Shown here: in pieces, positions 7,396-15,332 of the stretch
Position numbering within the stretch: position 1 is the first letter of the stretch
Layout: every line of letters begins with the position of its first letter
NCBI GenBank assembly: GCA_964346275.1
Contig: CAYFUR010000071.1
Span: forward strand, 1 to 19,455
Source of the DNA: CAYFUR01 sp964346275
GTDB lineage: Bacteria > Sumerlaeota > Sumerlaeia > SLMS01
Direction: 5' to 3'
DNA length: 19,455 nucleotides
The notes under the pieces: generated by a model
Database searches by the model: none
Seen by the model: only the letters and a program-made list of their open reading frames with translations
Told to the model about the DNA's origin: nothing
Translations under genes and position numbers: made by a program

Positions 7396-8822
7396 TGCCA
7401 AGACCATTGCTTATTGTATCAAACCGCCTTCCGATTGTCGTTAAGAACAAGGAGAGCGGTGGATGGCAGGTGGAGCCAGGCTCCGGCGGGCTCGTCACGG
7501 CTCTCAAGCCGGTGCTTCGCCAGTACGGCGGCAGTTGGGTCGGCTGGCCCGGGGAGGCCGTTGAGGATGCGCCTTTGGATGAACTGCTGGAGAAGGTCGG
7601 AGGCGAGCTTGGCTGTGAATTCCACGCGGTGAATCTCAGCGCTGACCTTGTTGAAGGCTTTTACTACGGCTTTTCCAATGAAACCCTGTGGCCGCTGTTT
7701 CACGATCTTCTTGGCCACGCGAAATTTGAACGCGAAAAGTGGCTCGATTATGTGGAATCCAATCGAATCTTCGCCCAGGTGCTCGCGGAATCGGTGAAGC
7801 CGGACCATATTGTTTGGGTTCATGATTACCAGCTCATTATGGTGGGGCGTGAACTCCGTGAAATGGGGTTCAAGAACTCTCTCGCCTATTTCCTTCATAT
7901 TCCGTTTCCGCCTCCCGATATCTTCGCGCGTCTTCCCTGGCGCGCGGAATTGATTGATGCCCTTTTGGACTATGACCTTGTGGGATTTCAAAATGCACGG
8001 GACTTGCGCAATTTTTCCCAGTGCGTTCGCCAATTCGTCCCGGAGGCTGAAGTCTCCGAAGGCGAGCAGTACGACGAAATCACTGTCGGCCGCCGCAAAG
8101 TCAGCGCGGGCGCCTTTCCCATCAGTATCGATTCCCGGGACTTCGACCAGCGCGCGCGGCAGCAGGAAGTGCAGGATCGCGCCTGGTATATTCACGAGAA
8201 TTTCGAGAACCAGCAGCTCATGCTCGGCGTTGACCGGCTCGACTATACAAAAGGAATTCCCGCGAAGTTTCTCGCTTTCGAACGCGCCCTCGAGAAGTAC
8301 CCGGAGCTGCGCGAGAAAATCTCTCTCGCACAGATTGTCGTCCCCAGCCGCCAGCATGTGCCCGAATATCAAAAGTGGAAGTCCCAGCTTGATACCACCG
8401 TCGGGCGTATCAATGGGCGTTTTGCAACGCGTGGCTGGACGCCTCTCCACTATATGTTCCGCTCCGTTCCGCAGAGCGAACTGCTGGGATATTATCGCGC
8501 CGCGGAAATCTGTGTTGTTACTTCGCTGAAAGACGGAATGAACCTCGTTTGCAAAGAATACGTTGCGAGTTGCGTGGAAGATGAGGGCGTCATGATTCTC
8601 AGCGAGTTTGCCGGCGCGGCGCCCCAGATGCATGAGGGGTCCTTGATTGTCAATCCCCACGACTGCGACGGGGTGGCCGATGCCATCTATCGGGCTTTCA
8701 AGATGCCGCTGGAAGAACGCCAGCAAAGGATGAGAGGCCTCCGCAAAGTCGTTTTCGAGAACGACGTGTTCAAGTGGGTCAGGTCCTTTCTTGACCGGGT
8801 CGAGAAACTGGATCCCATTTGA
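7395..8822 (+). CDS. otsA: Trehalose-6-phosphate synthase OtsA (GT20)
   Basis: A retaining GT-B glycosyltransferase that transfers glucose from a nucleotide sugar (normally UDP-glucose) to glucose-6-phosphate, giving trehalose-6-phosphate, the OtsB substrate. The 475-residue protein has the family blocks SNRLPIVV (9-16), GSGGLVTALKP (29-39), WVGWPGE (48-54), YYGFSNETLWPLFHD (90-104), VWVHDYQLI (140-148, with D144), FLHIPFPPPDIF (166-177), GVDRLDYTKGIPAKFLAFER and SLKDGMNLVCKEYVA. The substrate-binding Arg, Lys and Asp seen in E. coli OtsA appear conserved. The start at 7395 overlaps the otsB stop by one base and has a good ribosome site. The gene ends facing the oppositely oriented treS operon across a shared terminator hairpin. 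Trehalose made here would serve as an osmoprotectant or carbon store. Confidence 0.96.
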   Translation: MPRPLLIVSNRLPIVVKNKESGGWQVEPGSGGLVTALKPVLRQYGGSWVGWPGEAVEDAPLDELLEKVGGELGCEFHAVNLSADLVEGFYYGFSNETLWPLFHDLLGHAKFEREKWLDYVESNRIFAQVLAESVKPDHIVWVHDYQLIMVGRELREMGFKNSLAYFLHIPFPPPDIFARLPWRAELIDALLDYDLVGFQNARDLRNFSQCVRQFVPEAEVSEGEQYDEITVGRRKVSAGAFPISIDSRDFDQRARQQEVQDRAWYIHENFENQQLMLGVDRLDYTKGIPAKFLAFERALEKYPELREKISLAQIVVPSRQHVPEYQKWKSQLDTTVGRINGRFATRGWTPLHYMFRSVPQSELLGYYRAAEICVVTSLKDGMNLVCKEYVASCVEDEGVMILSEFAGAAPQMHEGSLIVNPHDCDGVADAIYRAFKMPLEERQQRMRGLRKVVFENDVFKWVRSFLDRVEKLDPI

Positions 8823-8830
8823 GGTATCAA

Positions 8831-8882
8831 CCGGCCATTAAAAAGAAGACTGGCCGGGGCTCTTCGCTCCGGCCAGTCATTT
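8831..8882. terminator. Bidirectional terminator between otsA and treS, with an alternative hairpin
   Basis: A perfect 10-bp inverted repeat, GACTGGCCGG (8848-8857) and CCGGCCAGTC (8869-8878), sits between the convergent genes. Read on the minus strand it is followed by TTCTTTTTAATGG, a textbook intrinsic terminator for treS. On the plus strand the downstream run is only ATTTC, so termination of otsA should be weaker. A third segment, CCGGCCA (8831-8837), could pair with TGGCCGG (8851-8857) instead and exclude the main stem. Confidence 0.8.
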
Positions 8883-8903
8883 CAAGGCGCTTTCAATGGA
8901 CGC

Positions 8904-10589
8904 TTAGTAGGCGTTTGTTTTCCGGGCCTCGGGCCTGTGGTATAACTCGAACCAGTAGAATCCATGCGGGCCGAGGGTGACCAGGTAGGGCAGGTCGCCG
9001 ATATCGGGGAAGTCGTTGAGGCTGAAGCAATCCCGCGGGGTCATTGCGGCAAACGGCTTCAGATCCAACTCCACGTATTGACAGAAACGGGACAGGTTGT
9101 TCACCACCAGCATATACTGTCCATTATGTTGAAGCAGGTAGCTGACAACCCGCGTGTTTTTGGGATGCAGGAATTTGATTTTTCCCCGGGAAAACGCCGG
9201 ATAGCTTTTCCGCACGCGGATAAGCATTTTGAGCCAATTCAGAAATGAGGACGGCGAACGTTCCGCTGCTTCCACGTTGACCCCCTGGTAGTTATAGCCG
9301 GGATCGCTGATCGGTGGGCAGTAAAGCCGGCTGGGGTCCGCCTTGGAAAAGCCCGCATTGCGATCGCCGGTCCACTGCATCGGAGTCCGGACGCCATGCC
9401 GGTCTCCGAGATAGATATTGTCGCCCATGCCGATTTCATCTCCGTAATAAAGGATGGGCGAACCGGGCAGAGAGAGCAGCATGCTGTGGAGGAGTTCGAT
9501 GGCGCGGCGGTTGTTTTCCATGAGTGGATAAAGGCGCCGGCGAATCCCGATATTCAGCTTCATGCGGGGATCCCGTGCATACTCCGCATACATATAGTCA
9601 CGTTCTTCGTCCGTGACCATTTCCAGCGACAGTTCATCGTGGTTCCGCAAGAACGTGCACCACTGGCAGTTTTCTGGAATTTCCGGGAGATTGTAGATGA
9701 TGTCCTCGACAGGCTGGCGGTCCTCCTTGCGGATGGCCATAAACATGCGCGGCATAATGGGGAAGTTAAAGCACATGTGGAATTCATCGCCGTCTCCGAA
9801 ATACTCGACGACTTCGCTCGGCCACTGATTGGCTTCGGCCAGCAAGAGGGCGCCCGGCCAGTGCTTATCGACGTGCGCGCGCAATTCTTTGCAGAACTCA
9901 TGCGTTTGCGGGAGGTTCTCGCAATTCGTTCCTTCTTCTTCGAAAAGATAGGGCACGGCATCAACGCGGAAACCATCCAGGCCCTTGCCCAGCCAGAAAT
10001 CGACGACGCGGAAGAGTTCTTCTTTGACCGCGGGGTTCTCGAAATTCAGGTCTGGCTGATGGCTGAAAAAGCGATGCCAGTAGTGTTTTCCGGCGACATG
10101 GTCGTAGGTCCAGTTCGACGTCTCAGTGTCGACAAAGATAATTCGCGCCTCGGAATACTTCTCCGGGTCGTCGGACCAGACATAGTAGTCGCGATAGGGG
10201 GAGTTCGGGTCTTTCCGCGCTTCCTGAAACCAATGATTCTCAATACTTGTATGGTTCACGACCAAGTCGGCGATAACACGGATGCCCAGCTCGTGGGCGC
10301 GATCGAGCATGCGCTCGAAGTCCGCGAGCGTCCCGTAATCGGGATTGATGCTATAATAATCGGCGATGTCGTAACCATCGTCGCGGAGCGGCGACGGGTA
10401 AAAGGGAAGGAGCCAGATACAATCGCACCCCAGTTCCCGTATATAGGGAAGCATCTCCGTGAGGCCGGAAAAGTCACCGATTCCATCAGCGTTCGAGTCC
10501 TTGAAGGCGCGCACGCTGACTTCGTAGAAGATCGTATCCTTATACCAATCCGGATAGGTCATATTATCCGGTCGCCGGTGATTCGCCAT
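8904..10589 (-). CDS. treS: Trehalose synthase TreS (maltose alpha-D-glucosyltransferase, GH13)
   Basis: A cytoplasmic GH13 enzyme that interconverts maltose and trehalose by intramolecular rearrangement. The N-terminal block YPDWYKDTIFYEVSVRAFKD and the segments DGIGDF, LLPFYPSPLRDDGYDIADYY and DLVVNHTS are characteristic of TreS rather than general amylases. Predicted catalytic residues are nucleophile D210 (GFRVDAVPYL), acid/base E252 (LLAEANQWP) and D318 (RNHDEL). The 561 residues comprise the (beta/alpha)8 barrel plus the C-terminal beta domain; no fused maltokinase follows. The ATG at 10589 has AAAGAGG five bases upstream (10595-10601), favouring it over the Met at residue 10. It lies 17 bp after the FG-GAP protein gene on the same strand, so it is probably the last gene of that operon. 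Neither maltokinase nor GlgE is seen in the window. Confidence 0.95.
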   Translation of the reverse strand: MANHRRPDNMTYPDWYKDTIFYEVSVRAFKDSNADGIGDFSGLTEMLPYIRELGCDCIWLLPFYPSPLRDDGYDIADYYSINPDYGTLADFERMLDRAHELGIRVIADLVVNHTSIENHWFQEARKDPNSPYRDYYVWSDDPEKYSEARIIFVDTETSNWTYDHVAGKHYWHRFFSHQPDLNFENPAVKEELFRVVDFWLGKGLDGFRVDAVPYLFEEEGTNCENLPQTHEFCKELRAHVDKHWPGALLLAEANQWPSEVVEYFGDGDEFHMCFNFPIMPRMFMAIRKEDRQPVEDIIYNLPEIPENCQWCTFLRNHDELSLEMVTDEERDYMYAEYARDPRMKLNIGIRRRLYPLMENNRRAIELLHSMLLSLPGSPILYYGDEIGMGDNIYLGDRHGVRTPMQWTGDRNAGFSKADPSRLYCPPISDPGYNYQGVNVEAAERSPSSFLNWLKMLIRVRKSYPAFSRGKIKFLHPKNTRVVSYLLQHNGQYMLVVNNLSRFCQYVELDLKPFAAMTPRDCFSLNDFPDIGDLPYLVTLGPHGFYWFELYHRPEARKTNAY

Positions 10590-10606
10590 GGTCGCCTCTT
10601 TGATTC

Positions 10607-12985
10607 TTACTGTTCCTGGTCTGATTCATCTGTGGGAAAATAGATCACAATGTTATCGTGCATCAAGGTGACGATTTCGTTGCGCCCATCATCGTCAAGG
10701 TCCGCAGCCTGCAGCGCCCTCGGTTCTGCCGGAGCGTTCAGATTGACTTGTCGCGCGACCGTCCGCTCGTTGTCAAACATCTTGAACTGGTAAAAGCGGT
10801 GGAGCGCTGGATTGCCTTCCTTGTCTTCACCGAGCAGAAAGAGTTCCATGAGATTTTCCTTCATCTCGATGGCGGCGATTTCGGGGTCGCCGCCAGCGGT
10901 CAACTCCGCCGGGTAAAGCATTCCATAGCCGCCCTCCTCGTCAGCCGTGGCAGCGCGGGCAATGGTCTTCAGTTCCGTCTGGAACGGCCGGGTGTAAATC
11001 ACCGTTAACCGGTCGTCCGCGGAGAGCAGAATGTCGTCTTTTCCGTCGCCGTCTAAATCAAAAACGCGCACCGCGTTATAATCGCCGTTGTCTAGCTCGG
11101 TATTCACCAGCAGTTCGAATCCGGGGTCGCCTGACTCGCGGCCGTAAATTGTCAGGACGCGATTTCCGCGATCGAGCAAGACGACTTCTCGGGAGTCTTT
11201 TCCGCGGAGGCTTCCCACGGCTGCCGCCTGAAGCCGGGCGGAAGCATTCCGGCCATTCAGCTGATGCTCTACTTCCACATTGCCCTGGTCGTCGATCGTG
11301 AAGGCCCTCAGGAACTGCTCTTTCAACGCGAGAGCGGATTCGCCGGTTTCTCCAAAGCCAAATTGAGCCGCATCGATGAGGCGCGGTTTGGCTCCAGAGA
11401 GCAAGCCTTCCAGAACGGTCGATGTCGCGCGGAACTCTTCAAACTGGCCGTTCTCATTCTGCATCAGGATTGCAGCCGCTTTGAAATCCGCATAGACAAC
11501 GAGGTCGCGCCTTCCGTCGCGATTGATGTCCAGCGCTTCCAGGCCAACAATATCCATGTCGGAAAGTGATGTCTTCTCCTTCGGCTGGCCCTCCGCAAAA
11601 AGGGAGCGGCCCTCGCCGAGCTTGCCTGCTTCTCCGAGGGGATAGCCTTTCAATACCGGAAGGCCGGATCCGTCCTCGCTCCCAATTACGGCGAGCACCC
11701 TTTCGTCTCCTGCGTCGAACACCGCGACGCCGCGTGGTTCCCCGGAAACCGGCAGCACTTTCGGAAACGGCATCACATCGCTTTCCTCATGATAGCGGGC
11801 ATAGGCCACTGCTTTCTCACCCGAGGAGAAGAGCACCAGCCCCTGGGGCTTGCCGCGGCCATCGGATACGGGGATGACTTCTTCCACCCCCTGGAGCGTC
11901 GGCATTTGCTTCTCTTCCAGGGTGCCGCCGCGTGATTGGAAATAGACACGCATGGTGGAGAGGTCCGGAGACGCAACGACGACATCTGTCCGGCCGTCAC
12001 CATTCACATCGGCCGCGGTGGGGTAGGTGTTTCCCGAACGGAGGTCCGTGTTGAACGGGATGGTCTGGAATCGGGAAAGGGGGACTGGGGAGGCCTGGCC
12101 GCCGTCGTTTCGTTGTCCATCCATTTCGAGCAGAATCATCGACCGAGTCACGTTGTGAACGGCGGCGATGGCGCCCTTTTCTCCTCTTCCCCGATCGACC
12201 GGAGCGACCAGGCGCAAAGTCGCCGTTTCCATTCGTGTCTCGAAAGGAAATGTCTTCTCCGAAGATTGGAGCCGCACAACCAGTTCTTCGAAACTTCGCG
12301 AGTTATGGTAGACGATGTCATTCCGTCCGTCGCCATCAAAATCGATGATCATGGGGTGGCTGGCGGGTTCGCCCGTTGTATAGAACTCCATCGAGGGCTC
12401 CAGGGAGATCCCGCGCTTCTGGCTTGGAAGAACCTGGAATTTCTGTTCATTGTAGACGAGCACATCATCGCGGCCGTTTCCGGTCAAATCGCCCAGGGAG
12501 AGACGCTGTGCTTCAACGGGAACCTCCACGGGAGATTCCAGCCCCCCCGAGTCGTTTTGATACATGACAGAAAGGCGCGGGGGGGAAGAGGACATGAGCA
12601 GGTCCATGCGCCCGTCTCCATCCACGTCGAGGGAAACAGCCATGCGAACGATGCGGTCCAGTGTCAGCACCTCCTCGCGAAAAGGCTTTTCATTCTCTTG
12701 GGGATCTTTTTCCTGGTAGAAAAGCTGAAGGAGGCTTTTCTCGTTCGTGAAGACCGCCATATCCAGCAACCCATCGCCATTCAAATCCTGAACGATGAGA
12801 TCCTTGCTCCGGCGTCCCACCTCGTAAATATCGGGACCATCGAGGAGGTATTGGCGGGCTGGCGCGGGAAGCAGTTCTTCATCCGCCAGGCTCACTCCCT
12901 GGCTCGGCGCTCCCACGGGTAAAATCAAGGCCATGAGGCCCGCGAAAGTGCAGGAGATCGGGAGTTTCGACAGCAGAGTGAGCAT
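10607..12985 (-). CDS. Exported FG-GAP/VCBS repeat protein
   Basis: A large exported protein of unknown function. A signal-peptide-like N terminus (a Lys followed by a hydrophobic run ending near GAPSQG, about residue 30) precedes a long body with at least eight calcium-binding-type repeats of the form D-x-[DN]-x-DG-x-x-D. Examples are DLNGDGLLD (about residue 67), DVDGDGRMD, DLTGNGRDD, DFDGDGRND, DVNGDGRTD, DINRDGRRD, DLDGDGKDD and DLDDDGRNE near the C terminus. Such FG-GAP/VCBS repeats usually fold as an integrin-like beta-propeller used for adhesion or ligand binding outside the cytoplasm. No enzyme domain is recognised. The ATG at 12985 is taken as the start; an in-frame TTG at 12991 has better spacing from a weak GAAAG site and could be used. 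It lies between a small membrane protein gene and treS, both 17-24 bp away. Confidence 0.85.
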   Translation of the reverse strand: MLTLLSKLPISCTFAGLMALILPVGAPSQGVSLADEELLPAPARQYLLDGPDIYEVGRRSKDLIVQDLNGDGLLDMAVFTNEKSLLQLFYQEKDPQENEKPFREEVLTLDRIVRMAVSLDVDGDGRMDLLMSSSPPRLSVMYQNDSGGLESPVEVPVEAQRLSLGDLTGNGRDDVLVYNEQKFQVLPSQKRGISLEPSMEFYTTGEPASHPMIIDFDGDGRNDIVYHNSRSFEELVVRLQSSEKTFPFETRMETATLRLVAPVDRGRGEKGAIAAVHNVTRSMILLEMDGQRNDGGQASPVPLSRFQTIPFNTDLRSGNTYPTAADVNGDGRTDVVVASPDLSTMRVYFQSRGGTLEEKQMPTLQGVEEVIPVSDGRGKPQGLVLFSSGEKAVAYARYHEESDVMPFPKVLPVSGEPRGVAVFDAGDERVLAVIGSEDGSGLPVLKGYPLGEAGKLGEGRSLFAEGQPKEKTSLSDMDIVGLEALDINRDGRRDLVVYADFKAAAILMQNENGQFEEFRATSTVLEGLLSGAKPRLIDAAQFGFGETGESALALKEQFLRAFTIDDQGNVEVEHQLNGRNASARLQAAAVGSLRGKDSREVVLLDRGNRVLTIYGRESGDPGFELLVNTELDNGDYNAVRVFDLDGDGKDDILLSADDRLTVIYTRPFQTELKTIARAATADEEGGYGMLYPAELTAGGDPEIAAIEMKENLMELFLLGEDKEGNPALHRFYQFKMFDNERTVARQVNLNAPAEPRALQAADLDDDGRNEIVTLMHDNIVIYFPTDESDQEQ

Positions 12986-13009
12986 AATCAATGGTCCAAT
13001 CTTTCGGGA

Positions 13010-13378
13010 TTATCTGTAAAGCGTTTCGGCTTGTCGGTCTTGTTCGTTTTGATTTTCCTGGTTCGAGTAGGACGTTTCTGTCTCGCCAGCGCGGCGCACC
13101 ATACCATCCACCGGCGGGCGGTTTTGCGGCTGAGCCGACTGACCTGTTTCTTCCTGTCCACTCCCCCCGGCACTTGCTCCATCAGTTTGCGTGTTTCGAC
13201 TTTCTCCGGCGCCGGAGTCATTTCGCTCCACTGGTTCCAGAGCCGAAGCCTCTCCGCCGGTTCGGATTCGGATTTCTGTCGGCACCTCGATGTACGAACT
13301 GTCGTGAAAAACGACGTAGAACAGGACAACAAGCGAGCAGGCAACGAGGAGGAACTGGATAACGATGGCTTTTCTCAT
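13010..13378 (-). CDS. Small membrane-anchored hypothetical protein
   Basis: A 122-residue protein I do not recognise. It begins MRK, followed by a hydrophobic helix (about residues 4-24), then a short segment with FHDSSYIEVPTEIRIRT. After that comes a low-complexity tail rich in Ser, Gly, Glu, Gln, Asn and Thr that looks disordered. The likely topology is N-in with the tail in the periplasm. A lipobox-like LVAC at 11-14 exists, but the hydrophobic stretch continues past the Cys, so a signal anchor is favoured over a lipoprotein. The gene heads the operon with the FG-GAP protein and treS and ends 18-24 bp before the former. No good Shine-Dalgarno is visible at 13378, so the start is less secure. 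The sensible hydrophobic N terminus and operon position support it as real. Confidence 0.6.
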   Translation of the reverse strand: MRKAIVIQFLLVACSLVVLFYVVFHDSSYIEVPTEIRIRTGGEASALEPVERNDSGAGESRNTQTDGASAGGSGQEETGQSAQPQNRPPVDGMVRRAGETETSYSNQENQNEQDRQAETLYR

Positions 13379-13422
13379 GTTCGAGTCGGAAAGGATCGCC
13401 TTGTGAAAGATTAGGGTGCGAA

Positions 13423-13451
13423 AAAATGGGAGTCATGGCGGCGGTTGTCAA
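13423..13451 (-). promoter_or_regulatory. Possible sigma-70-type promoter of the treS operon
   Basis: On the minus strand a perfect TTGACA (13451-13446) lies 17 bases before CATTTT (13428-13423), a poor -10 match. The location, about 50 bases before the small membrane protein gene, is right for that operon. The weak -10 keeps confidence low. Confidence 0.3.
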
Positions 13452-13561
13452 ACCCTCATGAGCCAGACTTTGATCCTATTGTCTCCCTCTCCGAACATAA
13501 GGGCGCCTTGCCCGGAGATCGGTTTGCTTCTAGCAGCGCCGCCGGGCGTTTTCCAGGGCAA

Positions 13562-13634
13562 AGAGGGCTTTTTGATTGTCGCCTGTGCATGAAACTGGCT
13601 CCCTGCGCTTAAGGCGACGAGAGCAAAGCCCTCT
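13562..13634 (+). other. Long nested hairpin, candidate structured RNA or leader
   Basis: AGAGGGCTTT (13562-13571) pairs perfectly with AAAGCCCTCT (13625-13634). Inside it, past a 6x6 internal loop, GTCGCCT (13578-13584) pairs perfectly with AGGCGAC (13612-13618). A further GTGCA (13585-13589) with TGCGC (13604-13608) can extend the stem. Together these give about 22 pairs over 73 nt. The strand is drawn as plus because a terminator-like hairpin follows in that direction, but the repeat would fold on either strand. Confidence 0.5.
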
Positions 13635-13638
13635 CACT

Positions 13639-13682
13639 TCCCTGATTTTAAAGCCTTTGTCCGATTCAGGGAGCCGCTTTTT
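13639..13682 (+). terminator. Terminator-like hairpin before the sigma-54 regulator
   Basis: TCCCTGA (13639-13645) pairs with TCAGGGA (13666-13672) around a 20-nt loop, followed by GCCGC and a T5 run (13678-13682). It could end a short RNA that includes the nested hairpin upstream, or act as an attenuator for the regulator gene starting at 13725. The large loop weakens the call. Confidence 0.4.
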
Positions 13683-13724
13683 CAAACAACTCCCGAACTT
13701 GCGCCTTCGCGCGGCGAAACACCT

Positions 13725-15332
13725 ATGGCCCGTATTCTAATCGCAGAAGACGAAGAACGCATGCGCCGATTGCTCGGCATGCTTTTGAGCAATAAAGGGC
13801 ATGAATTGATCCTCGCCGAGGATGGCGAGGAGGCTCTTCAGAAATTTGAAGAGTCCCAAATTGACCTCGCTATCACTGACCTCCGGCTTCCCAAAGTGAA
13901 CGGGCTGGAGGTGATCGAAGGCATCCAGGCCCGCTCCGCCGATGTCCCGATCGTCGTCATTACCGCTTATGGCTCGATCGATTCCGCTGTGGAAGCGATG
14001 CAAAAGGGCGCGACGGACTATATTACCAAGCCATTTGACGAGACCCGGATCCACCTGGCTGTGGAAAAGGCCCTCGAGCGCGGCCAACTCATGGCAGAGA
14101 ACAAGGTCCTGCGCACGGAACTGCGGTCGCGTTACGCCTTCGACGCCATCATTGCCGAAAGCCCGCAAATGCACGAGGTGCTCGACCTCTCCCAGCAGGT
14201 GGCCCACTCGAATTCCACGGTCATGGTTTACGGCGAATCGGGCACGGGCAAAGAGCTTGTGACCCGCGCGATTCACGAAGCCTCGGCGCGGTCGCGCGGC
14301 CCCTTCGTGGCGATCAATTGTGCGGCGATTCCCGAGAATCTGCTGGAAAGCGAACTGTTTGGCCACGAACGCGGCGCCTTCACGGGGGCGCAGGAAGCGA
14401 AGCGCGGGCGTTTTGAGCTGGCCAACGGCGGCACTCTTTTTCTCGACGAAATTGGCGAGTTGGCGATTACGCTGCAGTCAAAGGTCCTCCGCGCGCTGGA
14501 AAACCAGGAATTCGAGCGCGTGGGCGGGCTGAAGACGATCCGCACGGATATCCGCTTTATCGCAGCGACGAATCGCAATCTGGCCGACATGGTCCAGCAG
14601 CGGGATTTTCGCGAAGACCTGTTCTACCGTCTGAATGTCTTCCCCATTGTGATTCCTCCGCTTCGCGACCGGCCGGCGGATATAATTCCACTGACAGAGC
14701 ATTTCCTGAAACGCTTCTGCCGTGAAATGGGCAAGAAAGTGCCGCGCATATCCCCAGAGGCGGAAGACCTGCTTCTCTCCCATCGTTGGGATGGCAACGT
14801 GCGCGAGCTTCAAAATACCGTCGAGCGTTCGGTCATTCTGCTTCATGGAGACGTGCTCCAGCCCCAAATGCTGAAAATCGATACGCTCGACCGGTTGCGG
14901 CGGCTTGGCGCGGATAAAGCCCTTGGCTCTTTCGGGCCGTCTCTCGGGCCGATCAGCGGCGAGTCGGCTGCCGGGCCCGCTGCTGCCGGCAAAGCCAAAG
15001 AGCCTGAAGCTGGAAGCCAGAAAGGGGAAATGTCCCCCGGGCCCGCTGGGGAAGGCGCGCGCAATGTTTCCCCGTGGCGGCCATTCCGCATTCCGGAAGT
15101 CGGCTTTTCGCTCGAGGATCACGAGAAAGAGCTGCTCAACCAGTCCCTGATCCGGACGAAGTATAATAAGTCCGCGGCAGCCAAGCTTTTGGGTTTGAGC
15201 CGCGCGACGCTCCGATATCGCCTGGAGAAGTTTGGCATCCCCGACAAGCCGGACAAGAAACAGGACGAAGATAAAAAGGGCTCGGACGAGAACAAGAAAG
15301 AACAGGAAGTCGGAAGCGGCGATGGATCCTGA
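13725..15332 (+). CDS. NtrC-family sigma-54-dependent response regulator
   Basis: A 535-residue transcription activator with three domains. Residues 1-120 are a receiver with phospho-acceptor D52 (LAITDLRLP), T80 and K102. Residues of about 140-385 are the AAA+ sigma-54 activation domain with Walker A GESGTGKE (170-177), the sigma-54-contacting GAFTGA loop (217-222) and Walker B GGTLFLDEIGE (235-245). A Fis-type helix-turn-helix lies at about 479-502 (NKSAAAKLLGLSRATLRYRL). When phosphorylated by a sensor kinase it should open sigma-54 promoters. No histidine kinase is nearby, so it is an orphan here. Odd points are an Ala/Pro/Gly-rich linker at about 400-450 and a highly charged Lys/Asp/Glu tail of about 30 residues after the HTH. 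Its last 11 bases overlap the next gene. Target genes are unknown. Confidence 0.95.
   Translation: MARILIAEDEERMRRLLGMLLSNKGHELILAEDGEEALQKFEESQIDLAITDLRLPKVNGLEVIEGIQARSADVPIVVITAYGSIDSAVEAMQKGATDYITKPFDETRIHLAVEKALERGQLMAENKVLRTELRSRYAFDAIIAESPQMHEVLDLSQQVAHSNSTVMVYGESGTGKELVTRAIHEASARSRGPFVAINCAAIPENLLESELFGHERGAFTGAQEAKRGRFELANGGTLFLDEIGELAITLQSKVLRALENQEFERVGGLKTIRTDIRFIAATNRNLADMVQQRDFREDLFYRLNVFPIVIPPLRDRPADIIPLTEHFLKRFCREMGKKVPRISPEAEDLLLSHRWDGNVRELQNTVERSVILLHGDVLQPQMLKIDTLDRLRRLGADKALGSFGPSLGPISGESAAGPAAAGKAKEPEAGSQKGEMSPGPAGEGARNVSPWRPFRIPEVGFSLEDHEKELLNQSLIRTKYNKSAAAKLLGLSRATLRYRLEKFGIPDKPDKKQDEDKKGSDENKKEQEVGSGDGS

Larger units (their letters stand above)
13379..13724. other. Divergent intergenic region with strong potential RNA structure
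   Basis: About 346 bp without a convincing gene lie between the minus-strand treS operon and the plus-strand regulator operon. It should hold promoters for both directions. The left part has a perfect TTGACA box reading left. The right part has several nested or competing inverted repeats: TTGCCC (13508-13513) with GGGCAA (13556-13561), GCCCGG (13510-13515) with CCGGGC (13542-13547), and the two hairpins listed separately. I recognise no known riboswitch or small RNA class. Confidence 0.6.

Noticed and set aside
7419..8726. 435-codon open frame opposite otsA
   Set aside because: The plus strand is unmistakably OtsA along its whole length, and the antisense translation shows no recognisable family motif.
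9396..10643. 415-codon plus-strand frame opposite treS
   Set aside because: Shadow of treS. The minus strand carries all GH13 catalytic motifs.
11936..12922. 328-codon plus-strand frame opposite the FG-GAP protein
   Set aside because: It mirrors the repeated Asp/Gly codons of the real gene (runs of VxIxIxG types) and has no ribosome site of note.
12991..13414. Plus-strand frames opposite the small membrane protein
   Set aside because: They are alternatives to the 122-residue minus-strand gene. The minus-strand frame has a proper N-terminal hydrophobic anchor and fits the operon; the plus frames are Arg/Cys/Phe-rich and face the operon.
13595..13612. Possible sigma-54 promoter (CTGGCTCCCTGCGC) before the regulator
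   Set aside because: The GG and GC dinucleotides are not ten bases apart as needed for -24/-12 elements, and this stretch lies in the hairpin loop and stem.
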